Positions 9,024 through 19,372 of a DNA stretch of 64,000 nucleotides are shown in pieces. This DNA comes from Aureobasidium sp. EXF-3400 (lineage: Eukaryota; Ascomycota; Dothideomycetes; Dothideales; Saccotheciaceae), in assembly GCA_024195585.1 (NCBI GenBank), contig SWBL01000002.1, positions 310,001 to 374,000 of the forward strand, read 5' to 3'. Made by a program: the position numbers and the translations under genes. The stretch's first letter is position 1. Each line of letters begins with the position of its first letter. Below the pieces are notes generated by a model. It was not told the origin of the DNA. It made no database searches and was given only the letters and a program-made list of their open reading frames with translations.

Positions 9024-11192
9024 TCATGATGATCGCGGAGACGATTCCACCGTCTCTGCAACCTCTTCCGACTCTTCCTTCTTCTCTTCCATCCCTTCAT
9101 CCATCTTGGCCGATGCGTCCAGGTCTCTCCGGCTCATCTTTGATGGCTTTGAGAGCGAGATGTTCCAGATATCATTCCAGCTGTCGGGGTGAAGCTCCAG
9201 CGGTCCAGGCAACTCGCCAACTCTAGCTGGTTTACCTTCACTAGGCTCCGGAAGGCAAATCCATTGCCTGATACATCCTGGAATATCTTCAGTGTTGTGA
9301 CTAATAGTCAACAACGCCTGATGTTCCTGAATACCGCCAAAGTTGACCATCTCGTTGTCCATTTGTAAGCTGTTGTCGAATTTAAGACCAGAGTTATGCC
9401 ACTTGTCGTATTTGTAATCAAACTTCTCACCGTGGGCCAGGAACAACAAGCATTTTTGGCTGACATCTTTGTCCATGCCGCTCAAAGCCTCGTCCAAGAT
9501 GATCAGGTCAGGATCGGATACCAAAGCGCGAAGGAACAACAGCAGGCGCTGTGAGCTGAAAGGCAGATCCCTGAAGGTCATGGTGTCTGCCCAATCGAGA
9601 TCCTTGGTCATGCCATCAAGACCAGCAAGTCTACGTTTCATGCCGGGACTGACACGCGAGAGTTTATCCTTATTAGCTATAATCTTTTGAAGCTCGCTGG
9701 TTTTGGTGGGTGCAAGTTCAGGGGAGAACCAACGCAAGAAGCTTTGTACGCGAACATCGTTCTGCCACGTCAGTCGAGGTTTGGACAAGGGTGTGTCAGC
9801 CCAAGCACTCTCTAGAACTCGTCGGACTGAGAGGTTTTTGGGGAAGTAGGTATGGACCTCGGGAGAGCTGTGTCCCATACGAGATTGGAGCTCGAAGATA
9901 CTGATGCCGAGTTGTCCAGGAGAGGGGATACGAGAACGGCCAAAGAGCTTGATCGGAAGACCGTAGGTTTGTGGGTGGTCTGATGTGATCAAGGATAGCA
10001 AAGTGGTCTTGCCAGAGCCATTTGGTCCAAAGACGCCCCAACGTTCACCACGACGCACATTCCACCACAACCCCTCCTTCTCCACACCATCGGCGAATTC
10101 AGACCAGTTGCCCAAAACGGTCTTTTTCGTCGGATCGTCCTTCGCTCCGTACGAGACTTTTACGCCCTGCATCTCAACCAGTGCTTCTCCTGTTGGAAGC
10201 GGGAGATGGATCTCGGGAAAGCCGTCACGACTTGTAGTCTCTTCTGTGGGCTTCTTGGCTCGAGAAGGTCTCGCAAGATCTAAACTGATATTTTGTCGTA
10301 GATCGTGGATGAAGCCATCATGGCCACGATAGGCACCTAGGGCTTTGTAGACGGTGCCCTTGGTGCCTGAATGAAGGATTTTAGAATTGTTCTCGGGGTC
10401 AAGGATGACGACATGGGTGATCCATGCAGGAACAGATTCTCCTAGGCGTAAGGATAACAGAATTCTCGGGTTGCTCTGTTCAGCCATTTGTTGCAGGAAG
10501 GAAGAGATGTGCTCTTTAGCCATAGGGTCCAGACCCATGAAAGGCCCGTCGAGCAAGAGGAGTTCGGGTTTCATGAGCAAGGCCTTTGCAATACGAGCTC
10601 TGCGGGTCTGACCATTGCTGAGATTGCTGACGGGCAAGAGCAGCAGAGGTTCCAGCTTGAGATTTGCAACAACATTGGCGAGCAGGTCTGTGTCTACGTC
10701 TTGATCAGGCTTCTCGAGAGCATTCAGCTCCGTGTGGCCCTCGAGATAGTCGAGTAAAGACCAGTCGTCGACTTCGCGATGAGCCTCGTAGCGCTGACTC
10801 AGATATTGTCCCTTGACAGCAGTACCGCCCAGACCGGACCTCTCGGCATCGAAGCCAATATAGCTGATGGCGCGATGAGGAGTGATGTTCTGCTCTTCCA
10901 GTTCAGGGTATGAACGGGCACCCGGTGGGGTGGCGAGATATCTGCCGTTCAAGACATTGAGGAAATCGGTGCGTGAAGAGTCGGTGGTGCTGATGATGGC
11001 CCAGTGCTCGCCAGTGGTCAGGCTAAAGCTCAGGCTTTTGAAGAGAGGAGATTTGTTGTTCTGGTCCAACGAATCTTTATATATGTTGGCATATCTAAGG
11101 CGGACTAGTGGTGTTTCGGTGTTGAGTGATCGTAGGCGGACGGCATTCTGCAGGTAGGCAAATGGTCGTCGGCGCAATTGCGCTCTGAACAT
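9024..11192 (-). CDS. Tandem ABC ATPase, ModF/YDR061W-like, probably mitochondrial
   Basis: The 722-residue soluble protein has two ABC ATPase domains and no membrane spans, as in yeast YDR061W and bacterial ModF-type proteins. The start at 11192 is preferred over an upstream in-frame ATG (11342) because it begins a basic, Arg-rich leader (MFRAQLRRRPFAYLQNAVRL) that looks like a mitochondrial presequence. Domain 1 (about 30-310) keeps a signature-like LSNGQTRRARIAKAL and a Walker B LLLLDGPFMGLDP, but its P-loop position reads STTDSSRTDF with no GK[ST]. Domain 2 (about 350-690) has a full Walker A (GPNGSGKTTLLSL, near 390), a degenerate signature (RVSPGMKRRLAGL) and a second Walker B (DPDLIILDEALSGMD). 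One ATP site is therefore likely weak. The cellular role is unknown. The divergent neighbour is the SNG1-like gene. Confidence 0.88.
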   Translation of the reverse strand: MFRAQLRRRPFAYLQNAVRLRSLNTETPLVRLRYANIYKDSLDQNNKSPLFKSLSFSLTTGEHWAIISTTDSSRTDFLNVLNGRYLATPPGARSYPELEEQNITPHRAISYIGFDAERSGLGGTAVKGQYLSQRYEAHREVDDWSLLDYLEGHTELNALEKPDQDVDTDLLANVVANLKLEPLLLLPVSNLSNGQTRRARIAKALLMKPELLLLDGPFMGLDPMAKEHISSFLQQMAEQSNPRILLSLRLGESVPAWITHVVILDPENNSKILHSGTKGTVYKALGAYRGHDGFIHDLRQNISLDLARPSRAKKPTEETTSRDGFPEIHLPLPTGEALVEMQGVKVSYGAKDDPTKKTVLGNWSEFADGVEKEGLWWNVRRGERWGVFGPNGSGKTTLLSLITSDHPQTYGLPIKLFGRSRIPSPGQLGISIFELQSRMGHSSPEVHTYFPKNLSVRRVLESAWADTPLSKPRLTWQNDVRVQSFLRWFSPELAPTKTSELQKIIANKDKLSRVSPGMKRRLAGLDGMTKDLDWADTMTFRDLPFSSQRLLLFLRALVSDPDLIILDEALSGMDKDVSQKCLLFLAHGEKFDYKYDKWHNSGLKFDNSLQMDNEMVNFGGIQEHQALLTISHNTEDIPGCIRQWICLPEPSEGKPARVGELPGPLELHPDSWNDIWNISLSKPSKMSRRDLDASAKMDEGMEEKKEESEEVAETVESSPRSS

Positions 11193-12410
11193 GATGAATT
11201 CAAACTTGCGACGACTGTCAATTCTGCGCCAACGAGTCCCAGAAATCCTTGCCAAGCCAGCAGTCACAGACTCACAGTACGATGTCCTCGCGTGAACCTT
11301 CCTGTTTCTGTCAAAACTTCCAGCTTCTTGCCATCTCCGCACTCACTCGGCTCTCGGTCTTATACACCTTTTGTCTTCGAATCTCAAGAACTAGCCATAG
11401 TACCTAGAATTCCTGCTCATAACCTGCCTTTGACCATACCTACGCCGTGTCTTTCCTGTGAAGCATGTTTCCAGCTCTGCAACCATCCAGGCCGAAGGCA
11501 AGCAAACCCACAGCTCTCCGAGCACCCATCCGGCTCAACACCTAACACTCCTCAGTACCCGCCGCCGCAGACTCCATCGCAGCCAAACTTCCAACAGACT
11601 CGCGCAGTTTCTCATACCACCTCAAAGCCTGCCAGCCAGATAGAAGCCATGCCTCCAACCATGTCATCTTCTCAACATCAACCACAACCATTTAATCCTG
11701 CCACTTGCCATCCAGTTTTCTTCTCAAATTCCTTCCACAAACCACCCTTCGCTATGCCGCTTGTGCCGTCTGCTGGTTTCCATCCTTCGGCCACTGGTTA
11801 TGTTTTTAACTCGAACAAGCCAACTCCTCTGACAAAACTTTGACGCTGTTTCCCGTATGAAATACCGTCCACTTGAAGCAAAGTAGGCCTGTAAAGCCCA
11901 GTCATCCGAGAGCCAACAAAGCACTGAAACGCAATTTGGAAACCACCAGTCTTCCGGTCTACACTACTCAACCGGCATGCGGCATGCGATAGGTGACAGA
12001 ACGTGTGCATCACAGCCCGAGCCGAGCACTATGACGGCTCAGTCAACGTTGGGATGGATGCTATCCTAAAAACGTCTCTGGAGATGACACTGGTTATCTC
12101 GAGCAATGATCAACATGGCATTTGATGTGGTCATATTCTTCAACGTTCCATTTCCCTTCCCCAACACCACAATTCATAGATCACCATCATTGTTCAGGAG
12201 AAATCAAAACTTCGGAAGAGCCACCAGGACGCGGCAATCTCGTTCCGAATCGTGGGGAAACGCTTGATACTTTCTGTGACGATTGCAACAACGTCATTAC
12301 AGCGTAAGCACGGACAAAAAATGCCTAAAATCGTCTTTAACCAGATTGAGGAATGTCAATAAATATTGAGCCTCCTGCCATTCATGTTCGAGATTCCCTA
12401 ACCTTATATC
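11193..12410. other. Divergent intergenic region, 1.2 kb
   Basis: This lies between the ABC ATPase start and the SNG1-like gene. A long plus-strand frame (11178-11843) is rich in Pro, Ser and Thr and lacks domains; it overlaps the ATPase 5' end and I do not accept it as a gene. I see no RNA gene or repeat. Confidence 0.5.
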
Positions 12411-14018
12411 ATGTCGTCGAAAGAAAATTCGCCTGAACGGCCGAGTGACAATGCACAACAGAATGGCGATTCAGAGAAGAGTGAGGAGAAACCGAAGCCT
12501 GTTGGTTTGTTCTCTCCAGAACTCAAACATGTGAGGCGAGAGATTGCCTGGAAGTGGTGTTTGACCACTCTCACACTTATGGCAGCTATCATGGCTGTCC
12601 TGTCTCTCTGTGAGTTCTGGGTTACGACTTTGGCGGGATATCAGAAGCTGACGTCGAATAGACTGGGCAGCATTATTCCATGTGGAGTCGAATCTATCTT
12701 CCTTGGTTGTGTATGTTGTAGACTTTGATGGTCAGGGACCTGCTAGCACCCCTGGAGTCGAGCCGCTAGTAGGGCCACTTATCCAAGGCCTTGCACGTAC
12801 TCAAGTAGCATCTGGAACACCAACTCTTGGATGGGGACCTCTATCTGGATCCGACTTTAACTACGACCCCATCGCAGTACGACAGGCTGTGTACGACTGG
12901 AAAGCTTGGGCTGCTATCATAATCATGCCCAATGCAACATCTCAACTCTACAACGCTGTCCAGAACGGGAACACGAGTTACGATCCCATGGGAGCGTGTC
13001 AATTGATCTACCAATCCTCCAGAGACGACACCAACTGGTATGATTTCATGTACCCGATCATCTCGCAGTTCCAGACTCAGGCTACATCCATGGTTGGCCA
13101 GCAATGGGCAAAACTGGTACTCCAAAACGCCACGACTGATCAAACTCTCTTGCGCAACATGGCCACTGTACCTCAAGCCATTTCCCCAGCAATCGGTTTC
13201 TCAGAATACGACCTCAGACCCTTCTACCCCTACACAGCCATCCCAGCCACCACCATCGGACTCATCTACCTAATCATCCTCAGTTTCTTCTCCTTCGCCT
13301 TCTACCTCCCCATCTGGTTCCGCTTCCTAAACCCCCAAGGCCACCCTCCCCTCCGCTTCGTCGAATTCATTGCAGTCCGCTGGGGAGGCACTGTCTTAGC
13401 CTATCTATTCATGTCACTGGCATATTCATTCGTATCTCTGGCTTTCCAGATCAACTTTTCCGGCGGCAATCCCATTACTTCGGAAACGCAGGTTACGGAT
13501 ATTGCGTTTGGAAACCCTGATGCTTATGGAAAGGGCACTTTCCCTGTGTATTGGATGTTGAATTTCGTGGCTATGTGCGCTTTGGGATTGGCTTGTGAGA
13601 ACGTGGCGATGGTTATTGGACAGCCTTGGACTGGTCTTTGGCTTATTTTCGTAAGTTCTGCTGCTCCTTACTGATTGAGTTTTGGAGATGTGCTAATGAT
13701 GAAAACAGTGGGTTATCACTAATGTGTCAACTGGATTCTACGATATCGATATCGAACCTGCATTTTTCCGCTGGGGATACGCTTGGCCGTTGCATAATGT
13801 TGTAGAAGCCAGTAGATCGATACTATTTGGACTGCATTCACGCATTGGACTTAACTTTGGCGTGTTGTTTGCTTGGGCTGCTGTCAATACTGCTCTGGTA
13901 AGCAATGTCTTTCAAGATTCTCCGTGATGGTTTTACTGACACTGTGTTGCAGTTCCCATTGACTTGTTGGTTCCTGCTGTACAAGCGCAAGCATGAGATA
14001 CACGAGTATTGGGCTTAG
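12411..14018 (+). CDS. SNG1-like membrane protein (DUF3533 family)
   Basis: Four exons: 12411..12609, 12662..13650, 13709..13897 and 13953..14018. Introns of 52, 58 and 55 nt start GTGAGT, GTAAGT and GTAAGC and end TAG/CAG/CAG. They total 1443 nt, giving 480 residues. A charged N-terminus is followed by a first membrane helix (TLTLMAAIMAVLSL), the family landmark LYWAALFHVESN..LVVYVVDFDGQ directly after intron 1, and a large external domain containing several N-x-S/T sites. The C-terminal half has about five helices (for example GLIYLIILSFFSFAFYLPIW) and a short cytosolic KRKHEIHEYWA tail. Yeast SNG1 is linked to nitrosoguanidine resistance and membrane lipid asymmetry; the biochemical function of fungal homologues is poorly known. 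All three junctions restore the frame. Confidence 0.88.
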
Positions 14019-14354
14019 AAGATCGATGAGGAGGTCAGGCGGACAGGATTCCTTCCTATACCCGATATCGTATGGCTCTGCATCTTTAGAAAGCTCTCAC
14101 TTTTCTCATGACATACTTTTGACTTTCCAAGAATGGAGGTTTACGACAATATATAATAACTGTATAATACAGTACTTCAAACAACTACATCTATCAGTGA
14201 TCTTCAGGATGACTATATATTTTTGTGCATGACACTCTGGATTCTCGATGGCTGTAACATCCTTGAAACATATCAGTGATAAGGCGGGCAGGGATAGGTG
14301 TAGTGAAGATCATGAAATTCGTAAGAGGCGCCTCTACAAAACACCCAGGCACGT

Positions 14355-15816
14355 TTATACAGTCTCTGCCTGCATTTCTCTCTGCGGCTCCTGCTCTTTC
14401 CTGCTCTGCTCGACCTCCTTTTGCTTGTCCAATCCCTCCAGCTCTGCCAATCTTGCTGCCGTCTTGTCTGCTTCCTCCTTTTCCCTCTTCTCCCTCTCCA
14501 CCTTCTCCATGGCCGCAAACTCTTCATCCACGTCTTCTTCATCAACCTTGGACGTATTGGCTTCGTTGAGGACGCGCCCAACCTCATCCACGTTCTCCAT
14601 CTCATCCCTCAAGCGATCCACCACTTCTTCTACACCTTCCGTGCCGCCGACCTCGGCATGCAACGATTTCAATACGTTTGCAGAAGCAGACATGGCAGAT
14701 ACTATAGCAACTTGATCTGCAGCTGTTTGGATGGCAGTATATGTTTCTTCCAGTTGCGACAAAGTGGCACTGCGAGTGTTCAATGTGGTTTCTGCCAGCT
14801 TTTTGCTGCGTAATGCGGATTTGGCTTGGATGGTGCGTTTTGCGGCGACGGCTTCGCGGGCGGAAATGTCGAGGGTGGTTATTCGGTCCGTGAGGGCTGA
14901 CACTTGTGTTTCCAGAGCTTTTATCAAGGTACGTAGGTTTGCGATGTCGGTGTCTTGCTGGGTGACGGGTTGGGGTGTGGATTCAGATGTGGACTTCAAT
15001 TTAATCGTTGAGGCGTTTAACGAGAGACAGGGCTTGTCGCGAGAGAGGTAGCGAAGGAGGATATCGAAGTCGGTGGTGCTCAAGGCAGCCTCTGGATGAT
15101 GTGAAGGGTCGAGGACATGGGCGAACTCTGATTCGAAGAGAGAACGTGAGAAGATGAGAGAGGTTGTTGACTGGTCGAGTTGAGAAGCCTTTGCTATGAT
15201 TGCATTGGCTGCTTCCTGTTGTACTTGGATTAGCATGTGTTCTCAGACATGGTGCTAGAGCATTACCTCAACATTGGCCATGACGACGAGATTGCCGACT
15301 GATAGTTTGTCCGAGGCTCCAAATAAAGAGGCGACTCCAACCTGCTTGAGACCCCAGCTGACAATCTGCCATGGTGATGGGATCCAGCTCTTCGCGTAAA
15401 CGCTCTTGGTCGCGGTCAAAAAGTCGTCCAGAGGTATGAACTCGCGCTTTTCGACGGCATCTTGAATGACAGCACCTAGAGCCAGTGGCCGACCCCACTG
15501 CGGAGAGTTCAAGGCGCGCGACAGTTCTTCACCGCTGCCAAAGACGACGTGACTCGGCTGTCCAGATCTTGTTGAAGCGGGCGGTAATCGACCGGCGCGT
15601 GCGGCAGCGGTTAGACCGCGCAGCCATGCTCGAGAATTCGCTTGGTATCCATCCGGGTTTGAAGTCTTTTGTAGGCGGAAGTCTGAGTAGAGAGATTGAA
15701 GGCGGTTGCGACTGTTATCGGTATCAGGGCTGTTCTGTTTCTGGGAGGTTTGACAAGGCCATGTACCTACGGAATGCCTCCTCATGTGTGCGCAAGAACT
15801 CTACAAGGTCGTTCAT
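14355..15816 (-). CDS. ESCRT-III protein CHMP7 homologue (Snf7 family)
   Basis: Three exons: 15816..15767, 15711..15267 and 15215..14355; introns of 55 and 51 nt start GTACAT and GTAATG and end AACAG. They total 1356 nt, giving 451 residues. The first exon encodes MNDLVEFLRTHEEAF and joins to SRNRLQSLYSDF. The N-terminal half holds the CHMP7-type winged-helix region, with KSWIPSPWQIVSWGLKQVG as a likely membrane-contacting segment. The C-terminal half is a Snf7-like coiled coil (DIANLRTLIKALETQVSAL onwards), ending in a strongly charged Glu/Lys/Arg region. In the family, CHMP7 recruits ESCRT-III to the nuclear envelope with Heh1/LEM2-type proteins for sealing and surveillance. It converges on the SNG1-like gene, with 336 nt between stops. 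Confidence 0.88.
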
Positions 15817-17129
15817 CTTGTTGTACGACAAGATTCAGGTTCGGACTGTGTACAAGACTTGATGGAGTTCTGGGAAACAAAACAGGTAATGACGATGGCC
15901 TTGGCGTTCACATGCACCGCGCTTTCCTTCCGCGTTATTGTCTCGCAACTCCCGTGCAAATTCTATGTCGATAGAGATTGACATTCAGGGCTGTGCAGAT
16001 GCATATCCTACGCTGACAGGAACGAGATGATGAACGAGCCATACAGATTCACAGCTGCTTTCTGGACTAGGATGGTGTAGAGCAGCACTCCAAGAGAAAG
16101 CTTCTCCGTGGTCCAGGCCTCAGCCTACAGAGTATCGAGTATCTATAGCTACCTACACTGTGACAAGCATTTGCACACGGAGAAGAAAAGCCGAAGACAC
16201 TTTGACAGAAAGCCCACGACTACCTACCAATGTAGCATCCTAAAAAGATGTCGTGCAGCAAGCTTGACGCTCTAGATACACTATAGCAAGGGGAAAGTGG
16301 AAGGTGTAAGCGAAGAGTTGTGATCGACAACGCCTGTCAGCCTGCAACCACACTTCTCTCCTTCATTCTGCTGCACGGCGCCTGTAAAACATGTTACGAC
16401 GCCTGCAACCTTCCGTCATGCCCACAGCCGTAATGAGAATAATCTCATCTATGCAACATGCCTTTTTACCTACCCTCCGGTAGCTTGGCACCATCATCTT
16501 CCTCCCTGCTACCCCCGCGACGGCGTAGAGCCAAAACAGCACTCTGCAGGAGCTGTCAGCTACTTATGTGGAGCAACGACGAACGGTCCAATGCACCTAT
16601 ACGCGTTCGACTGGTTCGAGTAGCTTGGAGCCCGGGGGTATGGCCATTCTCCGAGCATTAAATAGTTTCCTCCAAGGATCGTTTTCGTTTGGCCATGGTT
16701 GAATCCTGCCTTCTTGACATGTCTTACTGGTTCCCATAATCTGTATGCAGCAACCCTTCTATTGGATACTCGGTACTCGGGATGCATACCTGACACAAGG
16801 AACTCCAATTGCTGGTGATCCCATAGACAAGGCGTTGGTTGAGTCGGATGCAGGATAAGTTCGTTCGGGAACACCACCTCGATATTATCACGTCACCTGT
16901 CCTAGAAGGCAAAGACAGGCAATGTTTACAAGGGCCGTATCTTCACTTCTTCACAAGCTTCGGAAGTGAAGTCGAATCCTTGGACAACTTCACTCGACAT
17001 ACGAGTCCGCACGCGCTCTACACCTCGTCGAAATTCAAGCTTCGTCGCGTTCGTCTTCTAGTCTCGGCGCACTCGCATCGACGACATCATCGACACTCGG
17101 CGGCGACATCATAAGAACGATCTTACACC
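15817..17129. other. Intergenic region, 1.3 kb
   Basis: This is a divergent gap between the CHMP7 gene and the rhodopsin-domain gene. Short frames at 16458-16912 on both strands lack domain or splice support. I see no gene, tRNA or repeat. Confidence 0.5.
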
Positions 17130-18436
17130 ATGTCGGCTCCCACTCCTCCTGCCGGCGAGCAACAGCACCACGGCAGTCGCGCTCATCAGTTGATCGTTAC
17201 TACCGCTATTGCCATTGTGCTCCCCACCATCTTCCTTGCTCTGCGCCTGCTTGCTAGACATGTCCTGCGCATTCGCCTCTACTTCGATGACTGGCTCATC
17301 ATCGTTGCTTGGGTAAGTCGATCGAGTTGATCTGACATGCGCACTCTTTTAATTTAGGCATTGTAGTTCTTCAAGATCGGTCTCGACATCAGCGGCTCTC
17401 TGCGTAAATTCATCCAAGAATTCTCATACTCCTACGATCTAACAATCCCATACAGTTATTGAACATGGCATTGGTCGCCCCATGCAGGAAGTCAGCCCTT
17501 CCGATCTTACTGAGATTCTGAAGATCCAGTACACTGGTGTCATCCAGTACCCTCTCTGTGTTCTGTTCACCAAGCTCTCCATTCTCTACCAGTATCGCCG
17601 CCTCTTCCCCAACCACGACTTCAAACTCATGACCAACGTCCTGATCGCCATCATGATCATGTGGTGCACTGCTGTCGTCTTTACCGGCGTCTTCATGTGT
17701 ACCCCTATCCACAAGGCTTGGGAACCCACCATTCCGGGCAAGTGTATCAGTCTGGTGCCCTTCTACTACGGCATGCAGATCCCTAACGTCATCACCGACT
17801 TGCTCATCTTGCTGTTGCCCTTCAACGAGATCCGCAGACTGGAGTTGCCCTTCAGACAGAAGATTGGTGTTGCACTTACTTCCTTTCTTTGGGTCATGTA
17901 AGTTTGTCTTTATATGTTCCTTCCTTGATCTTGACGAGCAATTGCTAATCTACACGATCACAGCTCTTTGATCTGTGGTATCATTCGTCTGGCAGTCATG
18001 GTTCAGCTCGGCACCAAAGGCCCCGACATGACCTGTAAGTTTGCTCTTCCTCTGTTCCTCTTCCTTCCTCCTCAAGCCCTCTTCCCCCTTCCCCCACCCT
18101 CCTACGCACACCAAACTAATCCTACTTCGCACAGGGAACCTCATTCCCCCAGCCATCTGGACAACCATCGAACCCGCCGTCCAAATCACCACCGCCTGTC
18201 TCCCTGCTCTGCGCGTCCTCTACCGCAAGTTCATGGACGTCCGCAGACAAAAGGCCAGATCAGCCGCTCAAGCACGTCTCCGCAGTTTGGAGTTGACTTC
18301 GCCTCACAATGGATCCTCTGGTGGCCGCACCAACACCCAGGATTCATTCACCTATGGCTCTGGCACCCAGGGTTCATGGACTACCAAGGATCATGCTGCT
18401 CGTGAGGGTGTCGTGGAGAGAGATGTTTATGTTTAG
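17130..18436 (+). CDS. Rhodopsin-domain integral membrane protein (PTH11-like)
   Basis: Five exons: 17130..17312, 17367..17403, 17456..17897, 17964..18034 and 18135..18436. Introns are 54, 52, 66 and 100 nt, each starting GTAAGT or GTAAAT; exon 2 is only 37 nt. They total 1035 nt, giving 344 residues. The fungal rhodopsin-domain signature YFDDWLIIVAW follows TM1. Next come the GIGRPMQEV loop, IQYPLCVLFTKLSILYQYRRLF, an extracellular cysteine pair (MCTPIHKAW..GKCISLVPFYYG), and NVITDLLILLLPFNEIRRL. The order matches the seven-helix PF20684 family, often called PTH11-like receptors. There is no CFEM domain. The cytosolic tail is Ser/Gly/Thr-rich. It is likely a plasma-membrane protein; the ligand and signalling role are unknown. 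Confidence 0.85.
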
Positions 18437-19372
18437 GCATCTGCTGCTTTGATATGCTTGGATTGGCTGGCGTTTTTGTATTATAATGATGAATTGCGTG
18501 GAATCGCAAAAGGAAGGAAAGATGATGTATATCAGAGAGGAATAAACAGCGTTTCTCGCTCCATGAGAAGTGGAAGAATGCTTTTCCGCTATCAAAGTAC
18601 ATTGAATGAAATGTCCAAATCAATCTCCACAGCTCGAAAGTGTCTTGGTGAACTGTATGCTTTGTCCGTAGCTATTAGCAAACAGGAACTCATTCCATAC
18701 AGTACAGTCCACATAAGTAGTTGCTCACACATTGTCAGTCCAATAAATCAACCCAACCAAAAGTTGCTCCATTTCTCCACTGCTTTTCCATCCCACCCCA
18801 TCGAATATAACACCACTCTGGTACAAGTATAAGAAAGAGAAATAAAGATATGCTCATATACTTGTCATTGATTCCATCCCATCTTACATTCAGCGTGAAT
18901 CTTCAAGCCTTGGAAAAAGAAAAGTCAAGCTAAGCTTTTTCTGGATGGATGGAAACATTTCAACTCTTGAGAGTCATTGGTTTCTTTGATTCCGTTGTTG
19001 TTTTTTGTAAGCTCTCTGGTGTGTGCTGGTTGGTGTTGGAGGAAGTACCGAGCGTGGTGGGATGTTGGAGGTTAGTGATATGTGGTAAAGGAAGAGAACA
19101 CGCGAGGTTAAGAAAAGAAGAAGGAAAAGAAAGGTGTGCGCAGTACTTGAGAGTAAGGTCGTGTTTGATTGCCTTTGGTGGATATACTTTTGGTATCAAT
19201 ATGGTTTCGCATTCTTCTCATAGTATGCAAGGCATTGTGATAAAAAGGCAGACCTCTGCACTGGACAAGTCAGGTGTTCCTTCTTATCTTCGATCATTCC
19301 TCGAAAATAATCTCAATATACTATACATTTTACGTCTCCCTACACCATCTTCTCTTTGCTCACAGCAAACCC
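18437..19372. other. Convergent intergenic region
   Basis: This separates the stops of the convergent rhodopsin-domain and URB1 genes. It is pyrimidine- and AT-rich in places and holds only weak short frames (for example 18949-19461). It probably contains two 3' UTRs and I see no gene. Confidence 0.5.

Noticed and set aside
11178..11843. 221-residue plus-strand open frame
   Set aside because: It overlaps the ATPase gene's 5' end, is Pro/Ser/Thr-rich without a domain, and has no promoter or splice support; probably chance openness in C-rich promoter DNA.
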